This document shows positions 1 to 11,780 of a DNA stretch of 64,000 bases, in pieces. This stretch comes from Protopterus annectens (taxonomy: Eukaryota; Chordata; Ceratodontiformes; Protopteridae), in assembly GCF_019279795.1 (NCBI RefSeq), contig NC_056738.1, positions 408,930,688 to 408,994,687 of the forward strand, in the 5' to 3' direction. Position 1 is the stretch's first letter. Each line of letters begins with the position of its first letter. Both the position numbers and the translations under genes were made by a program. The notes under the pieces are model-generated. The model worked only from the letters and a program-made list of their open reading frames with translations, searched no databases and was not told the DNA's origin.

Positions 1-785
1 CTTAAGCCCAGATTTGCTGACCTCCAATATCCTTCCTCCTACAGTGGCACACCCTCTGTGGTTGACATGTATCTTGTGTAGGCCACTCCTCGGTGTAGTA
101 CCGCTTCGCGTTTGCTCCATCCTTACGCCGGCGCCGGTTTTGCGATTCACTATTATCTGCCTCATTTGCATGGAATTGACTACTAATACATGGTTACGGC
201 GCCGGACACCGCCACCACTCCTTGACAACCATTGCGCTGGGGTTGCAGCTTTACATACATACTATGGTGTGTGGTGGCTGTGCAGCTGATTTGTGTTCTA
301 CTGCTCTTTAGGACATTGTCATATTATTTCATTGCTTTACAACTTCTGTGCACATATCCCGGGGTCTGCTGTTCTTTCTACATACGTGCCATTTATGTCA
401 TTTTTACATTTTGTGCATATTTTCTTTGGACATTCTCGGTGCCTTTCCACATTGGCATATTGCACCTATATGATACCTGACTTTGACAGCCTTCCGTTAC
501 TCCTCCGGTATGTTTGGGTAAATGTAAACCGTTTTTGGTTTACATTGCCGCGTTCTTACGCTTACGCCTGCGCCACTTCGTGGATCGCTATTTGCCCTCA
601 TTTGCATGGTGCAATACCGCACACAGTGTGTTTTGCATACCTCGCCGGGCGGGACGGTCCGCGCCGGTAGTGCACGTGGAATTCATTCATACCTGAATCG
701 CTAAGCAGCCATATTTGGCGTTATAACGCCGACGCTATGCTGGCACCTGGCGCAAGGTTCATGAATCCCGGGGACTGTTCTTAAC
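1..785. mobile_element. GC-rich repeat end, possibly a Harbinger-type right terminus
   Basis: This block is richer in G+C and CpG than the sequence that follows, and the change falls sharply near position 785. It carries two partial direct repeats that include the same 14-bp stretch, CCTCATTTGCATGG, near 160 and 597. Its last bases (GAATCCCGGG, a short spacer, then TTCTTAA) resemble the end of another block at 45,849 in the same orientation. I read both as right termini of one DNA-transposon family, with TAA as a possible 3-bp target duplication of the PIF/Harbinger kind. The left end lies outside the window and no protein is recognisable, so the assignment is weak. Confidence 0.3.
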
Positions 786-3153
786 ACCTCCCCAGGCCAG
801 ACTACCTTGGCCCTTACACACTTACATTATTACCCCATATACTTCCAACAATGCAAATTTCCTACTGTCTTCTATCCCTTCTACCTTACTGGCACTTCTA
901 CTGTCGCTGCTTACCCACTGTCTTTTTTATTAAAGACAGTTAAACAGTATTATATTCAGTTAATATTTACACTTCCCACCTGTTATTATAAATATGAAAA
1001 AAAAATTACATTCTAAACTGTGATCCAATTAATTCCCTTAGCCCTCTTAACACTTAAGCACTGGTAGCTTTTATCTGTAGTCATTAAGTATTCAGATTGT
1101 ATATTACTGAGAAATCACCACAACCATTTATATAATTGAAAATTGAAGGACAGTGTGCAGTTCCAGAAATTTAATGTCAGTTGCTTTATGACAATACAAG
1201 CAGAAGAAAATATTTTAGTTATCTATAGCAAATTTAAGTTAGACACTATGCTCTTTCATTGAGATATAATTAAGTTTTGTAATTTGCAAGAAATTGTTGT
1301 TTTTGATTCTACTATTATTTTTATGAGTCTTGCCACGCAAAATATAATTAATTAATTCTTGTCATCTATGAGAAATTAGTACTTTGATTCTACAATTCTT
1401 TTATAACTGACTCACCACAAGTCTCTATGTAGTATAATGATTACACTTATGTCAACACTGCAGAGATTGTGAATTGGAGGGCTTCATATTTCAGAGGTAA
1501 GGTATACACAATTAAAGAGTTGGGCTTGTTTAATATAGTTCCCAATTGAACAAAATTATTCTTTTTTTTTGTACTTCTTTTTGGTCCCCCACAACTGACC
1601 ACCAGCTACTCCCAGGTCCTTTCCTCATCTGCCAAGTCTACTGGAACCACCTTAGCCCTCCTTGGGCTTATACCACCCCATATCCAGGGTTGGTGAGGAG
1701 ACTGAGGAATCTGAGGTAGAGTCAGACTGCTGTGTCGTGTGTTTCCTCTAAATTCCCCATCCACACTGTGCATGGTCTGTAACACTCTGAGGGTGGGATG
1801 TGCAATGGGTATCAGAGCTGAATGGCCCATCACTTCTTCCAGGAGTTGATTTCAGCAGGATGGCCAACCCACACAAAGACAACACTGTGCCTTTGTTTCC
1901 CTAATCTCCACCATGGAAATTAGACAGAACATGTTGGCCTCACAAGTGTGCACCTTACTCTTCCCATTCAGGATGAGCATGTCCATCTTCCCTGCCTGTG
2001 CCATCAAATACCCAAGCTACTATTCAAACTCAGATCACCTGGGCTATCCTTCTATATTGCTGATGCAGGCTATGAACAAAAGTATTCTTAAAGGAATGCC
2101 AAATCTTTAGACGTGTAATTTGATTATTTATCTGCAAATTTTCTTCCATCAAATAAAATGTTCAAGTGCATATGGTTTTGATTTGATAACAATGCAAGCA
2201 ATTTCTCAGCTAAAAATATTCTTAAACTTACTGTTTATAAAAGATGAAGAAAGCAGATTATTTACCTAATTTACATTATTTTTATGTTCTGGATTGTTTG
2301 TTTTTATTGCTGCTAAAAATGTGCCAAATAATCTCATTATCTACCATAAATTTCTTCTTCCTGGTTATTTATAAGAAGTGAAACTTATTTTTTTAGCTGA
2401 TAATATCATTAGGCAATCAAGAACTGATTAAATCCAGTCAAGAGTAGCTTAAAGTGAAAAAAAAATAAAATAAAACAAAAGAGTACAAGTATTTTTCTGA
2501 ATATTTCAGCTATATGAATATAATTAATTTGGTATATATAATACGCACAAGAGCTGATTAAATCCTATCAAGATTATTATAACTTTTTTTGTCTGAATAT
2601 TTCAGCTGCAAGAATGTAAGTCCTTTGGTATGGATTATATCCAAAAGAGTGTTTATGCATTAAACGCAGTTAACTGCTAAAGTCTGTGCGTGCAGGTAAT
2701 ATGTTCTGGATAAAAATATTTGCAGTCTAGAAGAAAATATTTAAAGCTCCAGATCTGGAACGTTGAAGCTTCTTAAGTGATATGTCATTTACAAGTAAAC
2801 ATCATAGGAATGGGATATGGGAAAACACCATTCTATGTTTCCTCTATGTTCTCATGTTCTTGTACATTTATGTTCTGGAAGTAGCATGCTCTAAGAAGCC
2901 AATGGGTCTAGCTAGCATTAATTTTATGAATACATGCTTTTCGACAGTTTCTGCCATCCTGAAATAAGTAACATGTCTCAGATGGATGGAATAAACTATA
3001 TAAGTGACTACATGGTAATATCAGCACCAGCACGTGTTCATTCAGTCATTCAAGCTGCTGCAGCATGAATTCACATTACAGCTACTGTTCATCGAACTCA
3101 CTTAATTTATGCATATATTTGCACTTACCATCATGAAAGAAATTAAGATCTTG
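786..3153. other. AT-rich intergenic or intronic sequence, nothing recognised
   Basis: Both strands are broken by frequent stops. I see no splice-flanked coding stretch, no terminal repeats and no family I know. Short A and T runs occur near 1,000, 1,560 and 2,460. Confidence 0.5.
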
Positions 3154-3174
3154 ATAAGCTGTACAGTTCTATAT

Positions 3175-3322
3175 CCATCCGTTTTCTATTCCCATTTTCA
3201 TCCAAATCTCGATCTTGGGGAGCTAAAGCCTAACCTGGCAAGCAGAACCTAAACATCCGCCCACCCCAAAAAACTGTGCCACTGCATCATAAGGCGCACA
3301 CACACATGCATACATACATCAT

Positions 3323-3404
<82 letters not shown>

Positions 3405-3600
3405 CAAAGACTAATTTTGCCTTGCAGGCATGCCTATTGAATGTGACAAGGATCTAGAGACTCTAGTGGAGACCCACACAAACAAAGGCAGAACATCCGC
3501 ACTCTGCATAGAAAGTACTACAACTATGACTCAGTCTGGGAGCCAAGGCACTGTAAGGAAACAATGCTGTAATGGGACCATGTTAGAAGCAGTCATCAAT
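3175..3600 (-). mobile_element. tRNA-derived SINE with an internal (CA)n tract
   Basis: On the minus strand a tRNA-like head lies near 3,600-3,530, with a stretch like GCATTGTTTCCTTACAGTG and then a decayed B box. A body near 3,500-3,420 resembles the shared segment of many fish SINEs (GTGGGTCTCCACTAGAG). The element then runs into (CA)n and ends near 3,175 in a GGATGGAT-type tail. The same head type recurs in the SINEs at 52.9 and 55.1 kb. It is a non-coding retroposon that depends on a LINE for mobility. Divergence from the B-box consensus suggests an old, inactive copy. Confidence 0.7.
3323..3399. repeat. (CA)n microsatellite
   Basis: A nearly pure CA dinucleotide run of about 75 bp sits inside the SINE. 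This family commonly carries a CA tract here, so the microsatellite probably grew from the element itself. Confidence 0.95.
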
Positions 3601-3764
3601 AGTCTTACAAATGGACTAATATATATTCTTAGTAATCCCTGAGCTAATTCAGTTGTCATACAATGGCTCTAACACTGATGTCACACATGGCTAATAAAAA
3701 GCCAAACTTATCTCTTTGAGAGACATGGGTCTGATAGGACAAAATATAGAACTGTACAGCTTAT

Positions 3765-4393
3765 TGTGGGCTCGCCCCTTTTGATGAGCAATTACTCCAT
3801 GCTCCTGTCTGGTTCCCTGGGAGGCTGTGTGTAGGATTCTGGGAACTGGGAGACCTGTCTGGACCTTTGGGTCCCAGTTCCAGGCAAAATTCCTGGTGAG
3901 ACCTCTCAGGTAGGTTGGGGTGGCATCCAAGATCTCAGTGATGGTTATATCTGGTTAAGGGTGCCCTGTTTTCTTCCACCCTTCTGTAAGTTGTTGTGTC
4001 CTTCTTGCAAAAGTTCACTGATTCTCTGTAAAAGTATGTATTCCTCCTTGCTTGTTCATCTACTTATGACCCATTACATTACCCATATTTGTTTGAAGGA
4101 TCCTTGCAGCAAATTTCTCTGGCTGGCTTTTGGTGTCAAATACAAGATACGGTCCTAACAATCTTCCAGGTGACCCAAGTTTAATCAGCATCTTGGACAT
4201 CTGCAGGAGCCGACATGAGAAGATGAGCCTTATCTTCCCTGCCAGTCTTCAAAGTGGAGGGTTGAAATGACATGCTGGTATTAGCAGGCAACTTTTGTAG
4301 CCATGGTGGAGGCTGAAGTTCAGAACAGGCTTACAACTGGCTCTAGAGAGATAAAGGTGCAGGTTGCAAATGAATAGAAATGGGAGAAGGTGG
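3765..4393. other. Unique flank of the Gypsy fossil
   Basis: No coding signal, repeat family or splice-flanked exon is recognised in this 630-bp stretch. Confidence 0.5.
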
Positions 4394-4511
4394 TGTTAAG
4401 CAAGTTCTGTTAAGTGCAAGTCATGAATGTGCATGTAGGTAGATTCATGTTGGCTATATAATGAACAGCTGATAACTTGCAAGCTCCTCTGTCTCCACTG
4501 GTCATTCTACA
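4394..4511 (+). repeat. 5' LTR of the Gypsy fossil
   Basis: A 118-bp repeat starting TGTTAAGC and ending TTCTACA, matched by the repeat at 20,786-20,898. It contains a TATATAATG stretch that could be a TATA box. The length is short for an LTR, as in the mag-type Gypsy elements. Confidence 0.85.
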
Positions 4512-4529
4512 TGGTGTCAGAAGTGGGAT
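4512..4529 (+). other. Primer-binding site matching tRNA-Leu
   Basis: TGGTGTCAGAAGTGGGAT begins immediately after the LTR. It is the complement of the 3' end (with CCA) of a vertebrate leucine tRNA as I recall its sequence. In LTR elements this is where the tRNA primer for minus-strand synthesis binds. Confidence 0.75.
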
Positions 4530-5964
4530 GGCAACTAAATATCACCCCACTGTAACGAATTACTTATGTGCAAAAGGTAAATGGATAAACTTTGAAGGCA
4601 TGTCAGATGTATTTCGCAGACCCACACTGCTGGCATTTGATGGCAATGTCATGGAGAACTGGCATGTGTTTGCACAAGAATATGATATTTTAATAGTGGC
4701 TGTACATTCAGAAAAAGATGCACACACACGAGCATTTATACTTCTCAATTTGGCAGGCTCAGAGGCTATCGAGCGAGAATGTTCTTTTGTATATGCACCT
4801 GCTGTTTGAGCAGGGGAAGGAGAACACTGCCATGTCATTGATCAGGCTGAGATCCACGAAGATCCAGAATGTTTAAAGCATAAATTTTGAGAACTGTGTA
4901 ACCCCCAAATGAATATAATGATGGAAAGACATAGGCTCAATAAGATAAATAAAAAACCTGGTGAAACTATGGAAGCATATGTTACTGACTTAAGAAATAA
5001 AGGGAAGACATGTAGATTTGGTGTCTACAAGATGATTTAATAAAAGACCTCCTTGTATGCATCATTAACAATGACACTGTAAGAAAACTTTTACTACATG
5101 ATAGAGAATTAATGTTATGCAAAGCTACTGAAATTTGCAGATACATGAACTGACAGAAAAACATACTAGTATGCTTGCCATATCTGTGGCTGTGAATGTT
5201 GACAGTGTGCAAAAAAAAAAAAACTAAGGCAATATGGCCTTATAAGTGTAAGTCAAAGAGCTGTGCCATACCAACTGTTATTGTTAACTGTCGCAATTGT
5301 GGTGGCAGTCATGAACCTAAACAAGAGAAGTGTTTAGCCTATGGTCAACACTGTCACAAATGCAAAAAGTGGAATCATTTCAAAAAGTTCTGTAGATTAG
5401 CACAGACTCATGATAACATTTCTCTAACAAAGGCAGTGGATCAAATTGAGACTGCAGTAGACCGTGACGGCAGTGATGAAACTTTTTATGTTTATGGTGT
5501 TTTTGTGGTCAGCATAAGAGTCAACATAGCAGACTCTCACTTGACAGCAAAAAGTGAAATATTTTGTTCCACACAAATTAATGGGAAGCCAGTAGAGCTT
5601 AAAGTAGACACTGGATCCAAATGTAACATTATATCAGAAAAAGCTTACACAAAAGTAAAAGCTGGAGAGAACCTCGACTCAACAAGGAGCACAAAACTAG
5701 TTGCTTATTATGTCAAAGAAATTCAGACAGATGGTACTGTAGTCCTTCCTTGCCATTCTGCAGGTAGCCTTTATGATTTACAGTTCTATATAGTTCAAAG
5801 AGATGTACAGTCATTACTAGGCCTATTAGACAACCTAAGAATGAATTTGATTTCACTCAATAAAGAAGTGCACTATTTGTATACAAACAATAATGACAGT
5901 TTTCCACAACATATGTTTGAAGAATATGTTGACGTCTTCAAAGATGAACTTGGTAAGCTTCCAG
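4530..5964 (+). pseudogene. Gypsy fossil: gag, zinc-knuckle and protease region
   Basis: The first part (about 4,530-5,190) is gag-like with no strong motif. Cysteine-histidine motifs follow near 5,290-5,400, including a standard CCHC knuckle (CHKCKKWNHFKKFC) expected to bind RNA in the nucleocapsid. Near 5,600 the motif VDTGS marks the active site of a retroviral-type aspartic protease. The region ends at the target site of the LINE at 5,965-5,970, and the reverse transcriptase part resumes beyond it. It is a fossil with several interruptions. Confidence 0.8.
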
Positions 5965-5970
5965 TTACAT

Positions 5971-8900
5971 TTATTTATTTATTGGGATTTGATTACTGGG
6001 AAAGTCCACTGGGCCAACGTAAGCCCATTTTCGGTGGAGGCCCAGGGAGAAAAGCTCCAGATTATAATCAGACTGAGATAAAAACTTCCAAAAAATCCAG
6101 AAAATTACAAAATAAATGTACATGAAAATTATATAACGTAGAAAAAGGTGACAAGACATTAAATTATCAGCAGAATTAAACATAGTCAAAGTACAGGCAA
6201 TCATACCATGACACAATACAAGCAAGACAGAATGGTTAAATATTGTGCAGGTTGTAAGCTCCAAGATAAGCATACAATTCAAGGTGTTACTTAGAATGAA
6301 GAATAAATCATATAAATATCTGTAGAAGTAGAATGAAAGCAGAAGAGAGGGAAAGAGAAGGAAAAGGTGCTAGGAAGTTGAGAAAAAGTGAGAGGTGGTA
6401 TTAAGTAGTTACAGTTCATAGGATTTAGCAAGAAAACAAAAATATTGTAGCAGGAGTTAGAATATAAACAGATTAGGTTCAGTTAATATATTAAGTAATG
6501 GCAGAGGAAGGAACTGAACAGTTACACATCCAATTGGAGAGGAAATGATTGTGCAGTGCAGTTTTAAAGTTGCAAGGTCTTTGTTGTAAGCAGATGAATG
6601 AAGGTAGATGATTCCATTTTCTGACAATGTTCCAAGATTATAATAACTGGTCTGTAGGTAATTTAGGTTTATGAACTTGAAGAAGCTGCTATTGTTCAGA
6701 TCGCAGAGGCCTAATGGGGTTATAAAGGGTGAGTAAGGAGTTAAGGGCAGGGCAGTCGTGTGGTTTATAAATAAGTTTATGACTAATTGTGAGTTGAAGG
6801 AGTAATAGGTAGTAGGGGAGTTCAAGCCATTGTAACTTTTTAGGGCAGTACAGTGGTGAGTAGAATGGCAACTGTTCTTAGCAAATTTAGCTATCTTGTT
6901 ATAACATGTTTCTAATTTTGATCACAAGGAACACTGCAAGTTGGCTAATAAAGGTGCACCATAGGTTAGAGGGTAATAGGTAAGATAGTGCTAGTACTTG
7001 TTCAGTAGGGAGGGAGATGAACTTATTGTGTCTATAGAGCAACCCTAGCTTTTTATGGGTCTTACTTATATTATTTTGAATGTGCAGATCAAATTTGAGG
7101 TTTTCATCAATTATTACTCCTAACAATTTAGTGTGGGTTACTAGCTCAATTTTTGTAGAGTTAAGAGAGAATATGTAGAGGTCACCTTTATTGGTGGGAG
7201 AATTTCTCTTTGGTGTGAAGATTATAGATTTAGTTTTTTGGGGATTTAAAGAAAGGTGATTACTGTGAAGCCAAGTCTCCACAGTGGAAAATGCTGCCTG
7301 AGTGTTTTGCTGTAATAATGTTGTATTGGGTGCACAGCAGACTATGGTGGAGTCCTGCAGGATAGCTAGGTGGAGATTGTTGATAAAAATATTAAATGGA
7401 AGAGGGCCTAAAATTGAACCTTGGGGTACACCTGTAAGGTTGTGAAGGTAAGGGGAAATGGAATTTTGCCAATTAATAGCATGCTCTCTGTTGGAGATAG
7501 AGCTTTTCAACCAGTTAAGTGACTGGGGAGATAGTCCTATGCTTAAGAGCTGAGAAAGGAGGCTAGAGCGAGAAATGGTATCAAATGCTTTTGATATGTC
7601 TAAGGAAAGGGCAGATACAATGTGTCCTGAGTCCCGGGCTTTGTTGACCATGTCTAAGAAGGAGATTAGTGCAGTGGATGTACTGTGACCTGGACGGAAA
7701 CCATGTTGTGTTGGGGAAAGGACTTTGTTTTTTAGAAGATAGCCTAAGAGTTATTTTTGCACACATTTTATTTTTCTAGGATTTTAGAGATGGGGGAAAG
7801 TATAGCAATGAGTCAGAAGTTGGAGATATCGGTTGATGGGCCACCTTTATGAAGAGGAAGGATGATTGCTTCTTTCCAAAGACAAGGGACATGGGATTCT
7901 TGAATCGATATGTTAATCAGAATGCTAATGGGAAAGGCCACTGCATCGGCAGCAATTTTAAAAAACTTGGCAGGAATTTTATTGGCTGAATTTGAGCAGG
8001 GTTTTAATTTCAAAAGCAGTTTTTTTGATGAATGTGGTGGGGATGGGAGAGATGTTGTGCATTTAGGAGGGGGGTGTTGATGCTTGGAGTTGCATGATCC
8101 AAGGTATGTGAGGTATTATGGAAGTTCTGAGGAAAGGAATGTTGCAGGGGAGAATGAGAAGAGGAGGTGGTAGGAATCATATTATTTGGGAGAGGTAAAG
8201 AAAAAGTAGCAGTAATGTCAGCAATGGTGCCAATAAAGTAGGAGTTAAAGATGCTGGTCAGGGATTGGGTTTGCTGCCAGGGTTTAAGAGATTATTGATG
8301 GAAGACCAGAACATTGTGGATATTTTTTCTGTTTGTTTGCTGGTTGCAGAAGTACTGCTGTTTGTCTTTAGAGATTAGTTTTTTAGCTTGGTTTTGGAGC
8401 TGTTTGAAATGAATGAGGTTGGATGGATTATTAGATTTAAGCCAGAGTTTCCATATTTTGTCCCTATTAGTCATAATTTCTTTGGTAGCTTTTGTTAACC
8501 AGGGGGCATATTTGATTTTGCTTCTTTTGGTTCTGGTAGGAGCTAGACTACCCAAGACATTTAGCAAGGTGTTATTAAAATAAAGTAGATCATCCTCTAA
8601 TGGAAGAGTTTTAAAACTATTCCAGTTAAAGCTTTTCAGGATGCTAATAAATGCATGGGGTTGAATTTTGAAAGGTTTTGGACATGTTTAATATTATGGA
8701 CTTCAGAGATGGATTAATAGGCGCATATAGCATAGGCCAGGAGATGGTCATTAATGGAGGTGGACATGGTGCTGGAAGCTATGTATTTGGAGGGGTCTGA
8801 GACTAAAATCCAGTCTAAGATGGACCCTTCATTGGTTTTGTTATTCTACCTAGTAGGGGTAGAGATAAGTTGGGTGAAGTGAAACAAATGTATGCTGGAG

Positions 8901-10522
8901 GGTGTTTGTTTGGAGTAAATGATAGCCCAATCGATATTCATGTTACCAAGAGTAATTGCTTCATTTTTTTTATAGTATAAGAAATTTAGGAAAGGATATC
9001 TTCTAAAACTGTTATTTCCAGGGGGGTGTATAGGACAATAATACAATGTTTTTAGCGTGACTGATTTCCAAAAAGGAAATCAGAATTTCAGTGTTTTGGA
9101 ATTGAGGGATAGATTATTTAAATGGTGAGATGTTGAAGGTATTGGGGTAGATGATGGCAACACCACCTCCTTTTTTATTATGCCTATCTGCTCTAATTAC
9201 ACTAAAGTTTGGTGGGAGAAATTCTGAGTCTTGTATGGAGAGTTTAACAAGGTTTCTGTAGCATCTAAGATATTTATTTTGTTCTGAGAGAGCCAGGTAT
9301 GCAACTCAAAAGCTTTATTGCAGATACTTTGAAAATTTAGAGTAGTTATGTGAAGTGTTTTGGAACATTTATGGGAGTTACCATTTGAGGAGAAGAAAGT
9401 GGTGGAGGGCCCAGGGTTAGGGTGGATGTCTCCAGAACAGATGAGGGAAGAAAGGGTATGGGAAAGATAGTGTACAATATGTGATAGTTTAGAGATGAAA
9501 TAGTGTGGAAAGGAGTAATGAGAGTTGGGTATATAATGTAAGGAATAGTTTGTGGAGAGAATATGTGTTTCTGCATAAAGACGATAATTTGTATGATATA
9601 GGCTAGGGCTAATATTTGAATAGGAATTCCGCAGGGAAAATGTAAAGCTAGTTACATGGTTTGTTTTGGGAGGTAAGGAACACAGGTTTAATGATGTTGC
9701 ATGTATAAGAAAAAAAAAGCATTACAAAGAGAGGGAATACGAGTAATGCTTGTGAAAAGAGGGGAGACATTTTGAGAGAGTGCTGTGAGGGTAGGAAGTG
9801 AATATTGTTAGGAAGGTAGTGTGGAGGAGGAAGTGGAGGAGGGTGATTGACTGATGAACATGGGGGAGTAACTAAGAGAGTATAAATGTAATAAAAGAGA
9901 GGGTGTATGGGAATGGAGGTAGGGTAGGGGAGCAGAGTGAGCCCGGGTATAGCGAGGGTGAATGGAGTGGGTTGAACCCACCTTGGACACAGCGAAAACA
10001 AATACAATCTAAAAGCAGGTAAAAAAAGTCATGGGAGCTAATGTCTACAGTAATAGCTTTGACTGTGAAAGTCCGGCTAGTTGTTACACCTAAGATATTG
10101 AAGCACAGTTCAGCAGTTATACAGTTTATGAACTGCAGATAATAAGAGAAACAACCGCTGTGTAATTAAACCAAAAGAAGAAACCAAACTGCAAAACTAG
10201 GAAAGCCCAAGTGGTTTAGGGAGCAGAAAACAATTAAAGCAATGTTAACAGCTGTTGTTCCAGTGTTGTGCATGCCAACACTGCCTAAAGAAGTATTACA
10301 CAGGTACAGAATAGGTAATATTGTAGCACCTACACTTTAATTACACAGTAGAGCACTTTTCTGGATGAAAGATTTAGAGGTACATTGTGTTTTTGTTTAC
10401 TGTAATTTTCTGTATCTGTGAGATGATCCCTTAGCCACAAAATCAAGTAGGAAATTACAGCACAGGAGTGGAGTTGAGTGAAACTTTAATTACACAGTAG
10501 AGCATTTTTCTGGATGAAAGAT
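5971..10522 (-). mobile_element. L2-like LINE, near full length, inserted in the Gypsy fossil
   Basis: TTACAT target duplications at 5,965-5,970 and 10,523-10,528 bound the element. On the minus strand it has a 5' region with direct repeats (10,523-10,080), a pyrimidine-rich leader, the motif GDIHPNPGP (9,433-9,407), an apurinic-type endonuclease (about 9,380-8,550) and a reverse transcriptase (about 8,010-6,900). A long 3' region ends in an (ATAAA)n-like tail at 5,971. RT motif A (LDISKAFDTI) and motif B (GVPQGSILGP) are present. The usual (F/Y)ADD catalytic box near 7,327 reads CAPN, so this copy is catalytically dead. Several frame breaks separate the domains. The 60-bp 3' box is shared with fragments at 26.6 and 37.1 kb. 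Confidence 0.88.
9407..9433 (-). other. 2A-like motif upstream of the LINE endonuclease
   Basis: The minus strand reads GDIHPNPGP, preceded by a hydrophobic and serine-rich leader. The 2A consensus is D-(V/I)-E-x-N-P-G-P; this one has His where Glu is usual. 2A-like sequences that cause ribosome skipping are known in CR1/L2-type LINEs. The same nonapeptide occurs in the LINE copy at 48,680-48,706, so it is a family feature. Confidence 0.7.
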
Positions 10523-10527
10523 TTACA
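10333..10527. repeat. 44-bp direct repeats in the LINE 5' region
   Basis: A segment containing AATTACACAGTAGAGCA and CTGGATGAAAGATTTA occurs near 10,333-10,377 and again near 10,482-10,527, about 150 bp apart. The second copy ends at the insertion junction. Repeated 5' units are known in LINE promoters, which is the likely meaning here. Confidence 0.6.
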
Positions 10528-10528
10528 T

Positions 10529-11559
10529 ATTCTATGAAGCTGAATCACGAAATACACCAAGCTGTTAGACCTGCATGCAAAATCCTGGTAGCAATGCAAA
10601 GTAAAGTAAAAGCAGAATTAGACATAATGGTGCATTTGGGTGTTCTTACTCCTTTGGCAGAGCCTACTGAATGGGTATCACCAATGGTGGCAGCCCACAA
10701 AAAAGCTCAGATGACATTCAGATATGCATTGATCCTAAAGGCTAAAATAAACCCCTTAAATGTCCTCATCATCTAATGTGCACAGTAGAGGAGGTAGCAG
10801 CACTGATGCCAAATTTGACTGTTTTCTCAGTTTTAGATGCCAATAACTCCTTTTGGCAAATTTTGCTGGATTATAAATCTTTTTTAACAACATTCAGCAC
10901 ATCATTTGGGAGATACAGGTTTTTAAGAATGCCATTTTGAATCAGTTCCACCAGTGAAGTATTTCAGCAAGCCATGGAGCAGATATTTGCTGGATATCCT
11001 TGTGCCATCACTGTGGATGTCATTATTGTTGGAGGCAGTGGAGAGAACGAACATAACAAAAATCTCAGGAAAGTTCTAGACCATACACATGAGGTCAGCC
11101 TCAAGCTAAATCTTTTAAAATGTAAATTCAGACTGAAAGAAGGCAACTATGTTGGTTACATGTTGACAAGTTCAGGGCTACAGCCAGATCCATCAAAGAT
11201 AACAGCAATCAATGAAATGTCAGTCCCAGAGAATGTTAAATCTTTACAGCATCTTCTGGGTATGATTATTTGGGAAAATTCATCCCGAACTTCAGTGAAC
11301 TTTCTGCACCATTCTGTGAGATGATACATAAAGATATAAAAGGTTTGTGGTTTGAGCAGCACAAAGAGGTGTTTAATACTTTAAAAAAGAGAATTTACCA
11401 GTCCACCCACACTGAGATACTATGATGTCCATAAGCCTGTGACACTCGTAGGGCATTCCAATTGCATAAGCATCCCATACATGACTCAAACAGAGATGCA
11501 CTATGCCCAAATAGAAAAATAACTTCTTGCTGTTGTGTTTGCACATTCCAAATTCAATG
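10529..11559 (+). pseudogene. Gypsy fossil: reverse transcriptase region
   Basis: Recognisable RT blocks follow the LINE junction: a start region with PTEWVSPMVAAHKK (near 10,665), a palm region near 10,830-11,050 with YPCAITVDVIIVGG, and a thumb-side block with LKLNLLKCKFRLKEGNYVGY (near 11,100). Sequence toward RNase H follows until the Penelope element interrupts at 11,560-11,570. The RNase H and integrase parts lie beyond 19,146. It is a broken fossil. Confidence 0.85.
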
Positions 11560-11576
11560 ACTATATATATAAAGTA

Positions 11577-11700
11577 CAACAGACAAAAGGAGAAAGCACC
11601 AGATTCCAAACAAAAAAAAAAGTTATTAGACAAGCACCAGACTCCACGCTTTGATATTATAAAATGCTCCTTTAATGCAAGGACTCCACACGAAGTAAAA
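11577..11700. repeat. Left terminal repeat region of the Penelope-like element
   Basis: The first roughly 50 bp match 18,998-19,050 directly. The next roughly 80 bp match 19,048-19,133 in inverted orientation. This direct-plus-inverted layout is typical of Penelope pseudo-LTRs and arises from tandem copies joined during insertion. Confidence 0.8.
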
Positions 11701-11732
11701 CCCCAAAGAAAAAAATGACAAGACAGAAAAAA

Positions 11733-11780
11733 ATAGCGTAAAGCGCTTTTTGTCCAGATATTATCCAGACTACATCAGAC
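11733..11780 (-). ncRNA. Possible degenerate hammerhead ribozyme in the PLE terminal region
   Basis: The minus strand contains CTGATG, then a possible helix (GTCTGG with CTGGAC around ATAATAT), an A-rich block, and a short hairpin (AGCG, CTTTA, CGCT). This order resembles helix II, the conserved A-rich core and helix III of the minimal hammerheads known in Penelope elements. The core does not match the consensus fully and helix I is weak, so any such ribozyme is probably inactive. Confidence 0.35.

Larger units (their letters stand above)
3154..3764. repeat. 611-bp segment bounded by perfect 21-bp inverted repeats
   Basis: Positions 3,154-3,174 begin ATAAGCTGTACAGTTCTATA, and 3,744-3,764 are the exact reverse complement of the 21-bp left copy. 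The match stops abruptly on both sides. The left copy abuts the tail end of a SINE, and the right copy lies about 140 bp beyond the SINE head. No flanking target duplication is visible. This may be a miniature DNA element that trapped the SINE, or a repair scar that copied a short sequence in inverted orientation. Confidence 0.6.

Noticed and set aside
1606-1833. Minus-strand 75-codon frame
   Set aside because: No homology, codon pattern or splice sites; consistent with a random open frame.
3740-3770. Perfect 21-mer read as a terminator or regulatory palindrome
   Set aside because: It pairs with a distant inverted copy rather than with itself, and this is eukaryotic DNA where such hairpins are not terminators.
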